NCBI GenBank assembly: GCA_002706365.1
Contig: PALM01000008.1
Location: 1-64,000, forward strand
DNA length: 64,000 nt
From: Flavobacteriales bacterium
GTDB taxonomy: Bacteria > Bacteroidota > Bacteroidia > Flavobacteriales_E > Vicingaceae
Direction: 5' to 3'
Numbering within the stretch: the first letter of the stretch is position 1; each line of letters starts with the position of its first letter. Shown here one piece after another: positions 9,208 to 16,238 of the stretch. The translations under genes were made by a program, and so were the position numbers. Below the pieces are notes generated by a model, which saw nothing but the letters and a program-made list of their open reading frames with translations, did no database searches and was not told where the DNA came from.

Positions 9208-10083
9208 CTAATCATTTCGTTTCCCAAAGCCATACAAATTCTGCCCTACAAAATCCTTTGGAAACTTATCATCTCCCTCAAATCCCAAAAGGGTTTCGCC
9301 GTCCTCATTCGGAATATGGGCCGTTTTGAAGATATAATCCCAAAGACTTAAGCTGATCCCATAATTCACTCCATAACTCCCCTTCGGTAAGTGATAAGCG
9401 TGATGATGCAAATGCATCACTGGATTATTGAAGATGTATTTAAAAGGACCGTATGTCAGTTTGATATTCGCATGATTGAGGTGTCCGATAGAGATAGCTA
9501 CAAAATGCACAATATAGGCCTGCTCTGGCTCAAAGCCTCCGATCAGCATCACTACCAGCGTTTTTAATGGTTTATACAGGATATTTTCCATCCAATGATA
9601 GCGCAAATGAGCTGCAAAACCCATTTCCTTCACAGAGTGATGTACTTTATGAAAGGCCCAGAAGGTGGGAACTCTATGCAGTAAGACATGAGTGAACCAT
9701 TGCACAAAGTCGAGCATGACAAAGAAGATCAATAGCTCAGCCCATATAGGAAGAGAAGAGAGGTCCATGAGGCTTATACTATTCAGTTTTAGTCCAAATG
9801 CCGAAAAACCCAACTCCATCCATTTGTAAAAGCCACTAATGAATATGGAGAAGATGAAGAAGTTGAAGAACATATAGAATCCATCCAACCAAAAATCCTT
9901 TCGAATAATCTTCTGCTCTTTTCTCCATGGAAAGGCAATCTCAAGGCCCCAAACCAATAGAGAGATCAGGATTAATCCCCAGAAATAATTCTGATACCAG
10001 GGAACTTCAAAAATGATCGAATTCCATGTCCAATTCAAACTTCCGCTTAGGGATTCAACAAATGCATTTAGATACTTTTCCAT
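9208..10083 (-). CDS. Sterol desaturase / fatty acid hydroxylase family membrane protein
   Basis: A 291-residue integral membrane di-iron enzyme of the fatty-acid-hydroxylase superfamily. It has four or five hydrophobic segments and the diagnostic histidine clusters: HVLLH near residue 127, HKVHHS near 143, and HLHHHAYH near 223. These ligate two irons and use O2 to hydroxylate or desaturate lipids. The bacterial substrate (carotenoid, hopanoid or fatty acyl chain) cannot be told from sequence. The gene is convergent with the yceI-like gene and stands alone. It starts at an ATG preceded by an AT-rich stretch. Confidence 0.9.
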   Translation of the reverse strand: MEKYLNAFVESLSGSLNWTWNSIIFEVPWYQNYFWGLILISLLVWGLEIAFPWRKEQKIIRKDFWLDGFYMFFNFFIFSIFISGFYKWMELGFSAFGLKLNSISLMDLSSLPIWAELLIFFVMLDFVQWFTHVLLHRVPTFWAFHKVHHSVKEMGFAAHLRYHWMENILYKPLKTLVVMLIGGFEPEQAYIVHFVAISIGHLNHANIKLTYGPFKYIFNNPVMHLHHHAYHLPKGSYGVNYGISLSLWDYIFKTAHIPNEDGETLLGFEGDDKFPKDFVGQNLYGFGKRND

Positions 10084-10200
10084 ATCGCTATTATTATAAC
10101 AAAAGTAAACAGCGATTTGATTTGAGAAGGTAACTTTTGTTACTTGAAGAAGTGCACTAGAGTGAGCTAGAGTGCAGCTAGAGTGCCTAAAGTTGAAAAT

Positions 10201-10256
10201 AGTCTAACTCTAGGTTCCTTTTTCAGATTTCTGATCTCTGATTTCTGATTTTCTCC
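10201..10256. repeat. Heptad array at 3' end of type IX cargo gene
   Basis: Eight 7-bp units in register (AGTCTAA, CTCTAGG, then TTCTGAT-type units) end at the stop codon of the minus-strand gene (10256-10258). They are purine-rich on that gene's sense strand. Confidence 0.8.
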
Positions 10257-11236
10257 TAATATCCCAACTTCATCAACTTCACGGTCTCTTCTATTCCCGT
10301 ACCTCGAATCTTTAAGATATATAGTCCTCCAGGTAAATCGAGCAGACTAACTCTATAGTAACCCTCATGTACTTTTTCAACTTCTAATGGAAAGACTTCT
10401 CTGCCGATCTTATCAAATACATAAAAACTTAGGTCCATGGCTCCTTCATAATAGATCTGAATTCTATCGGAAACTGGGTTTGGATAGATCTTGAAAGGAC
10501 CTTCATATTTAGGTTCAACAATTGGCTCTTCGAAATCGAAAGTGCTATCACAATAACCTAAATACAAATCATCAAAGTAATAATAAGTGTTCTGGTAGAA
10601 TTCATCTTTACCACCACCTACATATGAAGTATCGACCCGACTGCTGCTCCAAAAATTCCCCAAAGTCAGATAGCGCTCTCCTCCCCTTGCCTCATATTGC
10701 ACATCATACTGAACCCAATTCTCCTTATCTATGATATACTCTTCTTCAGAAATCAACACATCAGGGTCTGTAATGATTCTATTATACCCAGGCTGGTATA
10801 TTGCTTGATCCGTAAAATAGAGCGCAAAAATGCCTTTCGATCCGAAATTGGAAGAATCACCTAGGCTTATGTTAATCCTGAAACAATACATGCTATCGGC
10901 CTTTAAGGGCTCTGCTAATTCATTTTGAAGGAACTCTCTAAATGAAACTGCAGCTTGATTATACAGAGCGTAGAGCTGGAGTCCGGCGTAATTCTTTCCA
11001 CTTCTTGCCTGCTGATAACCGGCAAAATTCGAAGGAGCCATTCTACTTGGAAACAAGGTGTTATAGGGAGTGAAGATATCTGGGGTCCCATCATTTGCCG
11101 ATTCCCAATGTCGGGCCTTAAATACCTCTAAAGGCCTAGCAATAGTGTCTTCAAAAGAAGGATTTTGAATTAGATTCTGGCTATAAGCATCCATCACCAA
11201 TCCTATCAGTAAGCACAAGATTAGAAGCCTTGTCAT
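10256..11236 (-). CDS. Secreted protein with type IX sorting domain
   Basis: A 326-residue exported protein. I place the start at the Met preceding TRLLILCLLIGLVM, because this gives a normal signal peptide ending in YSQ; a longer open frame reaches 11317. The central ~200 residues form a Bacteroidota-type beta-sandwich (NLIQNPSFEDT at the N-terminus, as in carbohydrate-binding or OmpA-associated surface proteins). The last ~75 residues are a type IX sorting domain: KIYPNPVSDRIQI, a middle FDKIGREV segment and a GGLYILKI plus Lys-rich end. It is predicted to be moved across the outer membrane by the type IX system, of which porQ is present in this window. Its binding target is unknown. Confidence 0.82.
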   Translation of the reverse strand: MTRLLILCLLIGLVMDAYSQNLIQNPSFEDTIARPLEVFKARHWESANDGTPDIFTPYNTLFPSRMAPSNFAGYQQARSGKNYAGLQLYALYNQAAVSFREFLQNELAEPLKADSMYCFRINISLGDSSNFGSKGIFALYFTDQAIYQPGYNRIITDPDVLISEEEYIIDKENWVQYDVQYEARGGERYLTLGNFWSSSRVDTSYVGGGKDEFYQNTYYYFDDLYLGYCDSTFDFEEPIVEPKYEGPFKIYPNPVSDRIQIYYEGAMDLSFYVFDKIGREVFPLEVEKVHEGYYRVSLLDLPGGLYILKIRGTGIEETVKLMKLGY

Positions 11237-11436
11237 AATTCTAAGGTACGACTTAATGAGTAAATGTCTTGAGCGCCTTTGGTTTAGGATTCTCCTTAAA
11301 GACGAAATCAAGATCAAAAATGACCGCTACTAAGTCCAAAACATTTCTGATAAATAAGGATAAGAATGAATTTTAATGTGAACCCTTCTATTTACCACAG
11401 CTATTTCATAAGTTAGTACACTCAAAATCAAATACA

Positions 11437-11658
11437 ATGAAAAAGAGAGTTATCAATTGCTTTTTAATCGCTTTGGCAATTTCATTATCAGCTTGCGGTG
11501 GTGAGAGTAAGTCAAATGAAGAAATGAATACCGATGTGGGACAAGAAATGAAGGACGAGATCATCGAACTTGAAGTAGAGACAGCCAATATGGATAGTCT
11601 TAAGAATGAGATCGATGACGCATCAGAAGAGGTCGACAACATCCTGGAAGAACTTTAA
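11437..11658 (+). CDS. Small acidic lipoprotein
   Basis: A 73-residue protein with a lipoprotein signal (MKKRVINCFLIALAISLSAC, lipobox LSAC) followed by an acidic, Asp/Glu-rich helix with coiled-coil character. No known family is recognised. It ends 19 bp before a Lys/Glu-rich coiled-coil gene, and the two very likely form one transcript. Confidence 0.72.
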   Translation: MKKRVINCFLIALAISLSACGGESKSNEEMNTDVGQEMKDEIIELEVETANMDSLKNEIDDASEEVDNILEEL

Positions 11659-11677
11659 ACAATCAAACTAAATTGAA

Positions 11678-12382
11678 ATGAAGATTTTAACTACCCTATT
11701 TACATTAATTCTCTGCTTGTTCTTATCCCAATCAATCCAGGCCCAAAAAGGCAAGGAAATGAAAAAGGAGAAGATGGAACTAGAAAAGAAAGAGAAGGAG
11801 GCAAATAAGAAAGCCGAAGAAGCAAAAGAGAAGGCCAAGAAAGCCGAGGAAAAAGCCGATGAAGCCAAAGAGAAAGTAAAGGAAGAAAAGGAGAAGTATG
11901 AAGATGATGACGATGACGAGGACGAAGACGAAGGCCAAGATGGAGATGGAAACGAAAATGAAAAGGGCAAGTCCAAGGCAAAGGAGAATAATGGAAAAGG
12001 CAATGCTTATGGCAAAGATAAAGGAGATCTGAGCGGAAAAGAGTTCGGACAAAAGCGTGCTGAAGAAGCCAGACAAATGAAGGAAGAGAAGAAACAGGAA
12101 TTGAATGAATCAGCTTCAAAAGCCAAGGAAAAGGTAAAAGCCGCTAAAGAGAAAGTAGCTGCCGCTAAAGCAGATTTAGAAGCCAAGAAGAAGAATGCCG
12201 AAATGACCGCAGAGCAAGTAAAGGAGAAAGAAGAGCAGATCAAGAAAGCTGAAGCAGCAATTAAGCAGCTTGAAGATAAGATCAAGGCAGCTGAAGAAAT
12301 GGAGGGTTCCGGAGAAGTAAAAGAAGAGTCGGAAGCGAAAGAGGAAAAGGAGTCCAAAGAAGCGGTGGAAGGAGTTAACTAA
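11678..12382 (+). CDS. Exported Lys/Glu/Ala-rich coiled-coil protein
   Basis: A 234-residue exported protein. A signal peptide ending in IQAQ is followed by long charged coiled-coil heptads (K-E-x-A type). A pure Asp/Glu run near residues 70-90 comes next, then a Gly/Asn-containing block around GNAYGKDKGDLSGKEFGQ that looks less repetitive and may be the conserved core. A second coiled-coil half closes it. Composition is extreme (about 60% K, E and A). No enzymatic motif is seen. Together with the preceding lipoprotein it could form a periplasmic fibrous or tethering structure (inference). Reverse-strand open frames here are artefacts of the biased composition. Confidence 0.78.
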   Translation: MKILTTLFTLILCLFLSQSIQAQKGKEMKKEKMELEKKEKEANKKAEEAKEKAKKAEEKADEAKEKVKEEKEKYEDDDDDEDEDEGQDGDGNENEKGKSKAKENNGKGNAYGKDKGDLSGKEFGQKRAEEARQMKEEKKQELNESASKAKEKVKAAKEKVAAAKADLEAKKKNAEMTAEQVKEKEEQIKKAEAAIKQLEDKIKAAEEMEGSGEVKEESEAKEEKESKEAVEGVN

Positions 12383-12483
12383 ACACCATCCCTACAAAAA
12401 AACTCGAATACAAGATCGATATATACCAGACCAATGCGGATAATTCAGTCCGCTTTGCTCTGGGTATAGATTGTAAAAGGCCT

Positions 12484-12939
12484 TTGATTGGGATTGGCTT
12501 GAATCCAAGCACAGCCGACGACAAAAAACCTGATCAAACTATTTCCAGAATGATGGGCTTTGCCCAAAGATGCGGCTTTGATGGCTTCATTATGCTGAAC
12601 CTATATCCAAAGCGCACCCCCTTCCCTAATAAACTGCCAAAACGATCAAATGCCGAGATGGCAGATGAAAACCGCCGACTCATTAAAGATTTCCTCAAAA
12701 ATTACCCTAATGGAAGCTTATTAGCCGCCTGGGGATCCAACATTGAGGTAAGACCATACCTTAAAACCGAACTGAAAAGGATCGTATCAGATACACAGGA
12801 TTCTAATCATCAATGGCTACAAATTGGCGACTTAACAAAATCCGGACACCCCAGACACCCTTCTAGAGCGGCTTATTCAATGGGACTGAATGAATTCGAT
12901 ATTGAGGCTTATCTTGAGATGTTAGATGTTAGATGTTAG
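12484..12939 (+). CDS. DUF1643 protein with missing normal start
   Basis: A DUF1643-family protein of unknown function: LIGIGLNPSTAD, GFIMLNLYPKR and GHPRHPSRA are its characteristic blocks. The listed TTG start cuts off the conserved N-terminal strand. The frame stays open back to 12379 and reads LEYKIDIYQTNADNSVRFAL, as expected for the family, yet contains no ATG, GTG or TTG. The most likely true start is the ATC codon at 12388, six bases after the preceding gene's stop, which suggests an ATG-to-ATC change or a rare non-canonical start. The C-terminus (EMLDVRC) is encoded by the first units of a heptad array. Confidence 0.75.
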   Translation: MIGIGLNPSTADDKKPDQTISRMMGFAQRCGFDGFIMLNLYPKRTPFPNKLPKRSNAEMADENRRLIKDFLKNYPNGSLLAAWGSNIEVRPYLKTELKRIVSDTQDSNHQWLQIGDLTKSGHPRHPSRAAYSMGLNEFDIEAYLEMLDVRC

Positions 12940-13020
12940 ATAGTTCCAAAAAAGTCTAAAATCTAATATCTTCCTTCACATTTCACATTTCATAATTCAC
13001 ATTTCGTAACTATCTTCACT
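12916..13020. repeat. 15-unit heptad array spanning a gene end and the next promoter
   Basis: Fifteen 7-bp units in unbroken register. The first units (GAGATGT, TAGATGT twice, TAGATAG) include the last codons and stop of the DUF1643 gene and are purine-rich. Later units (AAAATCT, AATATCT, CATTTCA twice, TAATTCA, CATTTCG) are pyrimidine-rich and end 16 bp before the SPFH start codon. The two halves are partly complementary and could pair in RNA. Confidence 0.9.
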
Positions 13021-13036
13021 AAAAATAATTTAACCC

Positions 13037-13975
13037 ATGGATCCCCTATTTATTCTGCTCATCATTGGAGTCATTATCTTACTCCTATCATTCTTTATCG
13101 TAAAGCAACAAACTGCCGCCATCATTGAAACCTTTGGTCGCTTTAGCAGTGTGCGAAACTCTGGTTTGCAATTAAAGATCCCTTTGATCCAAAGAGTTGC
13201 AGGTCGTATAAGTCTAAAGATCCAACAGCTTGATGTGATCGTAGAGACCAAAACCAAAGACGATGTATTTGTGAAGCTCAAAGTTTCTGTACAATACAAA
13301 GTGATCAATGATAAAGTTTATGATGCATTTTACAAGCTTGATTATCCTCAAGATCAGATCACTTCTTATGTATTTGATGTAGTGAGAGCTGAAGTTCCAA
13401 AGATGAAATTGGATGATGTGTTCGTAAAGAAAGATGATATCGCTATCGCAGTGAAGAGCGAACTCAATGATGCCATGCTCGATTATGGATATGATATCAT
13501 TAAGACCCTTGTAACCGACATCGACCCTGATGCACAAGTAAAAGCTGCAATGAACCGCATCAATGCTTCTGAGCGTGAAAAGATCGCCGCTCAATTCGAG
13601 GGTGATGCGGCTAGGATCCTTATTGTGGAGAAAGCAAAGGCCGAGGCTGAGAGTAAGCGTCTGCAAGGACAGGGAATTGCGGATCAAAGAAGAGAGATTG
13701 CCAGAGGTCTTGAAGAGTCTGTTGAAGTACTTAACAAAGTAGGTATCAATTCTCAAGAAGCTTCTGCTCTAATTGTAGTTACTCAACACTATGACACCTT
13801 GCAGTCGATTGGAGAAGAGACCAACACCAATTTGATCCTTCTTCCTAATTCACCTCAAGCCGGTTCTGATATGCTCAACAATATGGTAGCTAGCTTTACT
13901 GCAAGTAACCAAATTGGTGAAGCCATGAAGCAACAGAAAGCAAAAAAAGGCAAAGGTGGAAGTACTGAAGCCTAG
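13037..13975 (+). CDS. SPFH/Band 7 (stomatin-like) membrane protein
   Basis: A 312-residue prohibitin/stomatin-type protein. One N-terminal transmembrane helix (about residues 1-20) is followed by the SPFH domain (QQTAAIIETFGRFSSVRNSG, then a TKTKDDVFVKLKVSVQYKV core). A coiled-coil helix with IAAQFEGDAARILIVEKAKA and a Gly/Lys-rich tail end it. Family members assemble into large membrane-associated rings or cages that organise microdomains and regulate proteases. The gene is followed after 12 bp by a bestrophin-type channel gene, so a shared membrane role is plausible. Confidence 0.92.
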   Translation: MDPLFILLIIGVIILLLSFFIVKQQTAAIIETFGRFSSVRNSGLQLKIPLIQRVAGRISLKIQQLDVIVETKTKDDVFVKLKVSVQYKVINDKVYDAFYKLDYPQDQITSYVFDVVRAEVPKMKLDDVFVKKDDIAIAVKSELNDAMLDYGYDIIKTLVTDIDPDAQVKAAMNRINASEREKIAAQFEGDAARILIVEKAKAEAESKRLQGQGIADQRREIARGLEESVEVLNKVGINSQEASALIVVTQHYDTLQSIGEETNTNLILLPNSPQAGSDMLNNMVASFTASNQIGEAMKQQKAKKGKGGSTEA

Positions 13976-13987
13976 TAAGAAGCTTAA

Positions 13988-14851
13988 ATGATAAAGTACA
14001 ATCCACGTGAATGGTTCGGACTGATCTTTCAGTTCCACAAGAGCGATACCCTTCGAAAAATGTTTGGGGTCTTGATCTTATTTGCAATCTGTTCAGGAGG
14101 GATCGTATATGCAGAGCTGCATTATCAGTCATTGTTCGTCTTCTCCAATAGTATTCAGATCCATTCCCTACTGGGTTTTGTAATTGGTTTGTTGTTGGTA
14201 TTTCGAGCGAATTCGGCATATGATCGCTGGTGGGAAGGCCGACAACAATGGGGAGCTTTGGTAAATTACTCTCGGAATTTTAGCATAAGGCTCATTTCTT
14301 ATTTAGGTGCTGAAGAGAGTAGACCACTTATTCGAAGCACTTCCAATTTCGTCTATGCATTCAAAGAGCACTTGAGAGATGGTGTGAAATTCGAAGAACT
14401 CGACCCTAATGGACTTAGCGATATTGAGCAACTGAGAACTACAGACCATGTTCCAAATATGATAAGCCTTGAAATGAGCAATAAGATCAATCAGTATTAT
14501 GAAGAAGGTAAGATCAGTGGGGAACAATTGATAAACTTAGACCACTACCTCAGATCATTCTTAGATATCTGTGGAGCTTGCGAACGAATTAAAAACACCC
14601 CCATCCCCTATTCTTACAACCTCTTCTTAAAGAAATTCATTTTTACCTATTGCTTTACCTTACCTTTTGGCTTGGCCCACGACTTTCATTATTGGACTAT
14701 TCCAATTGCTACCTTTATTCTTTACATCTTCGGCAGCCTAGAACTTTTAGCCGAGGAAATTGAAGAGCCATTTGGCTTAGACGACAACGATCTGGCCACC
14801 GATGAGCTTGCAGAAACAATTAAACGTAATCTCAATGAGCTTTCTAAATAG
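13988..14851 (+). CDS. Bestrophin/UPF0187-family ion channel
   Basis: A 287-residue bestrophin-family protein: YNPREWFGLIFQFHKSDT at the N-terminus, then the hallmark RANSAYDRWWEGR, about four transmembrane helices and an acidic C-terminus. Bacterial bestrophins form pentameric channels, often cation-selective, unlike the animal chloride channels. The gene lies between SPFH and the PHM-like lipoprotein gene, whose start codon overlaps its last 17 bp, which indicates translational coupling in one operon. Confidence 0.9.
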   Translation: MIKYNPREWFGLIFQFHKSDTLRKMFGVLILFAICSGGIVYAELHYQSLFVFSNSIQIHSLLGFVIGLLLVFRANSAYDRWWEGRQQWGALVNYSRNFSIRLISYLGAEESRPLIRSTSNFVYAFKEHLRDGVKFEELDPNGLSDIEQLRTTDHVPNMISLEMSNKINQYYEEGKISGEQLINLDHYLRSFLDICGACERIKNTPIPYSYNLFLKKFIFTYCFTLPFGLAHDFHYWTIPIATFILYIFGSLELLAEEIEEPFGLDDNDLATDELAETIKRNLNELSK

Positions 14852-15965
14852 AGTCCTAGTCGTATTCTTATGCTTTACTCTTTTCGCTTGCGACAATAGC
14901 AAGCCCGAATTCGAAGCATGGCATAAAAAGCAGAAAACTAAAAAGGGAAGTGAGGGAGAATCTTCTCTGAATTCAGCTGATTTCTATTCTACAGACTTGC
15001 TCATAGATAAAGTATATCGCTCTATGCAAGGTCCTTTTGAGATCAAAAGCGTTCAGGTCGACGCAGAAAAGGATGAGCTGCTCTGGATCGTGGGATACGA
15101 AAGTGAAGTATTGCAGGCCGAAAGTGATGTAGCCTTAGGTGCTGACTTCATGTGCCATAATAACCTAGATTATGCACATCCGGAAAACCTGCCCTGGAAA
15201 CTCAAAACTTCCGGTGCGAATCATCGCATATTCACATTAAGTCAGGGCCAAAGTGAACTGAAATTTCCCGAAGGATTTGGTATTCCCATTCCTGCAAATC
15301 AACCATTGAATATGGTTTCTCAAGTGCTAAATCACCATCGTCCGGAACTCTTCATAAACACTAGGCATCATGCACAATTGCATTATCTAAAAGAAAGCGA
15401 AGTAAAAGAAGAGATGACTCCCTTATATCAACAAGCAGTTTTTGTGACCAAGCAGATCGATGGTTCTGATGGTGCGCATGGACTCCCATTGACTTGTCTA
15501 CCCTATCATGATCATCCTGATAGTTCAGTAAAAGCAGATGTACAACACGATTGCTCAATCAAGTATGATGAAAAGGCCAAATACAATCCTTATGAGGATG
15601 AATATGGAAGAAAGTACACCGGACATTGGGTGTTGCCTAATGAACCTGAAACCCTTTCTACAGATGTGAGCCAAATGCTGGATCTAAAGGAAGACAGTCG
15701 CATTCATTTGATCAGTGTGCATTTGCACCCATTTGCAGAAGCACTTGAACTGTGGGATCGCACTAGCGACAGCTTGCTCTATGCGGCTAGCTTCAAAAAA
15801 GACAGCATCAATTTTGGATTTGAGTCGATCGACTATTACAGCAGTAAGACTGGTATCCCCGTTTTCAAAGACCATCAATATGAATTGATTAGCGCTTACC
15901 ACTGCACTGATACTTCTGATCAACATACTGCAATGGCAGTAATGTATCTTTATTTGAGAGATTAG
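14835..15965 (+). CDS. Lipoprotein resembling PHM-type copper monooxygenase
   Basis: A 376-residue protein with a lipoprotein signal (lipobox LFAC). The start at 14835 is chosen because it gives this signal; it overlaps the bestrophin gene. The second half resembles the C-terminal domain of peptidylglycine alpha-hydroxylating monooxygenase. H-L-H at residues 296-298 matches the His-x-His copper ligands, and a Met in TAMAVMYLYL (Met367) matches the Met ligand. Candidates for the other copper site are His108 in MCHNN and His183 in AQLHYL. A metal-dependent oxygenase or an inactive relative anchored to a membrane is therefore plausible. The match is by eye, overall similarity is low, and substrate is unknown. 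Confidence 0.6.
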   Translation: MSFLNRVLVVFLCFTLFACDNSKPEFEAWHKKQKTKKGSEGESSLNSADFYSTDLLIDKVYRSMQGPFEIKSVQVDAEKDELLWIVGYESEVLQAESDVALGADFMCHNNLDYAHPENLPWKLKTSGANHRIFTLSQGQSELKFPEGFGIPIPANQPLNMVSQVLNHHRPELFINTRHHAQLHYLKESEVKEEMTPLYQQAVFVTKQIDGSDGAHGLPLTCLPYHDHPDSSVKADVQHDCSIKYDEKAKYNPYEDEYGRKYTGHWVLPNEPETLSTDVSQMLDLKEDSRIHLISVHLHPFAEALELWDRTSDSLLYAASFKKDSINFGFESIDYYSSKTGIPVFKDHQYELISAYHCTDTSDQHTAMAVMYLYLRD

Positions 15966-15991
15966 AGTCTAGAATCTAGAGTCTAGACAAT
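15964..15991. repeat. CTAG heptad module on stop codon of PHM-like gene
   Basis: Units AGAGTCT, AGAATCT, AGAGTCT and AGACAAT start within the TAG stop codon (15963-15965). It belongs to the same module family as those at 19833, 20817, 31293 and 44516. Confidence 0.8.
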
Positions 15992-16098
15992 TTTCGTTTG
16001 AGAGAATAGTATAGTTCTATATTGTGCACGGAGTCTGGAGTCAATGTTCTAGACAAATTTAGTTTGAGAGAAAAGTTTAGTTCTAAATTGCGCACGGA
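15983..16098. repeat. 66-bp direct duplication
   Basis: Two imperfect copies (15983-16031 and 16049-16098, offset 66 bp) share TCTAGACAA, GTTTGAGAGA, AGTTCTA and a CACGGA end. They lie in the convergent spacer between the PHM-like gene and rpsA. Confidence 0.75.
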
Positions 16099-16112
16099 CA
16101 ACATGTCCGCGC
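16091..16112. repeat. 22-bp dispersed palindromic sequence, copy 1
   Basis: Contains CGGACA-ACA-TGTCCG, flanked by GC-rich ends. The exact reverse complement of all 22 bp lies at 54902-54923. Confidence 0.85.
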
Positions 16113-16133
16113 GAACACATTTAGTGCTGAATT

Positions 16134-16175
16134 AAATCTAGGTTCTAGGCTCTAGACTCTAGGTTCTAAACCTGA
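16134..16175. repeat. CTAG heptad array 3' of rpsA
   Basis: Six units (AAATCTA, GGTTCTA, GGCTCTA, GACTCTA, GGTTCTA, AACCTGA). On the rpsA sense strand it reads as TAGAACC-type units, in the same orientation to the gene as the modules at plus-strand gene ends. Confidence 0.8.
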
Positions 16176-16183
16176 CTTACTTC

Positions 16184-16218
16184 AAAAAAAATAGCCTGAC
16201 GAAATACGCCAGGCTATT
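16184..16218 (-). terminator. Intrinsic terminator of rpsA
   Basis: The stem AATAGCCTG/CAGGCTATT (16190-16198 with 16210-16218) is followed on the minus strand by eight T residues (A-run 16184-16191 on plus). It begins 20 bp after the rpsA stop. Confidence 0.9.
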
Positions 16219-16238
16219 AAATCTATCAGTTAAAAGAA

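Noticed and set aside
9117-9329. 70-codon plus-strand frame after the yceI-like terminator
   Set aside because: It begins in the T-run of the terminator, crosses a CCCCTGTGT spacer repeat and then runs antisense to the hydroxylase gene.
12007-12357. Ser/Leu-rich open frame on the minus strand, with others at 11668-12119
   Set aside because: They are shadows of the Lys/Glu/Ala-rich coiled-coil gene. Biased codons leave the reverse frames open, and the products have no independent domain.
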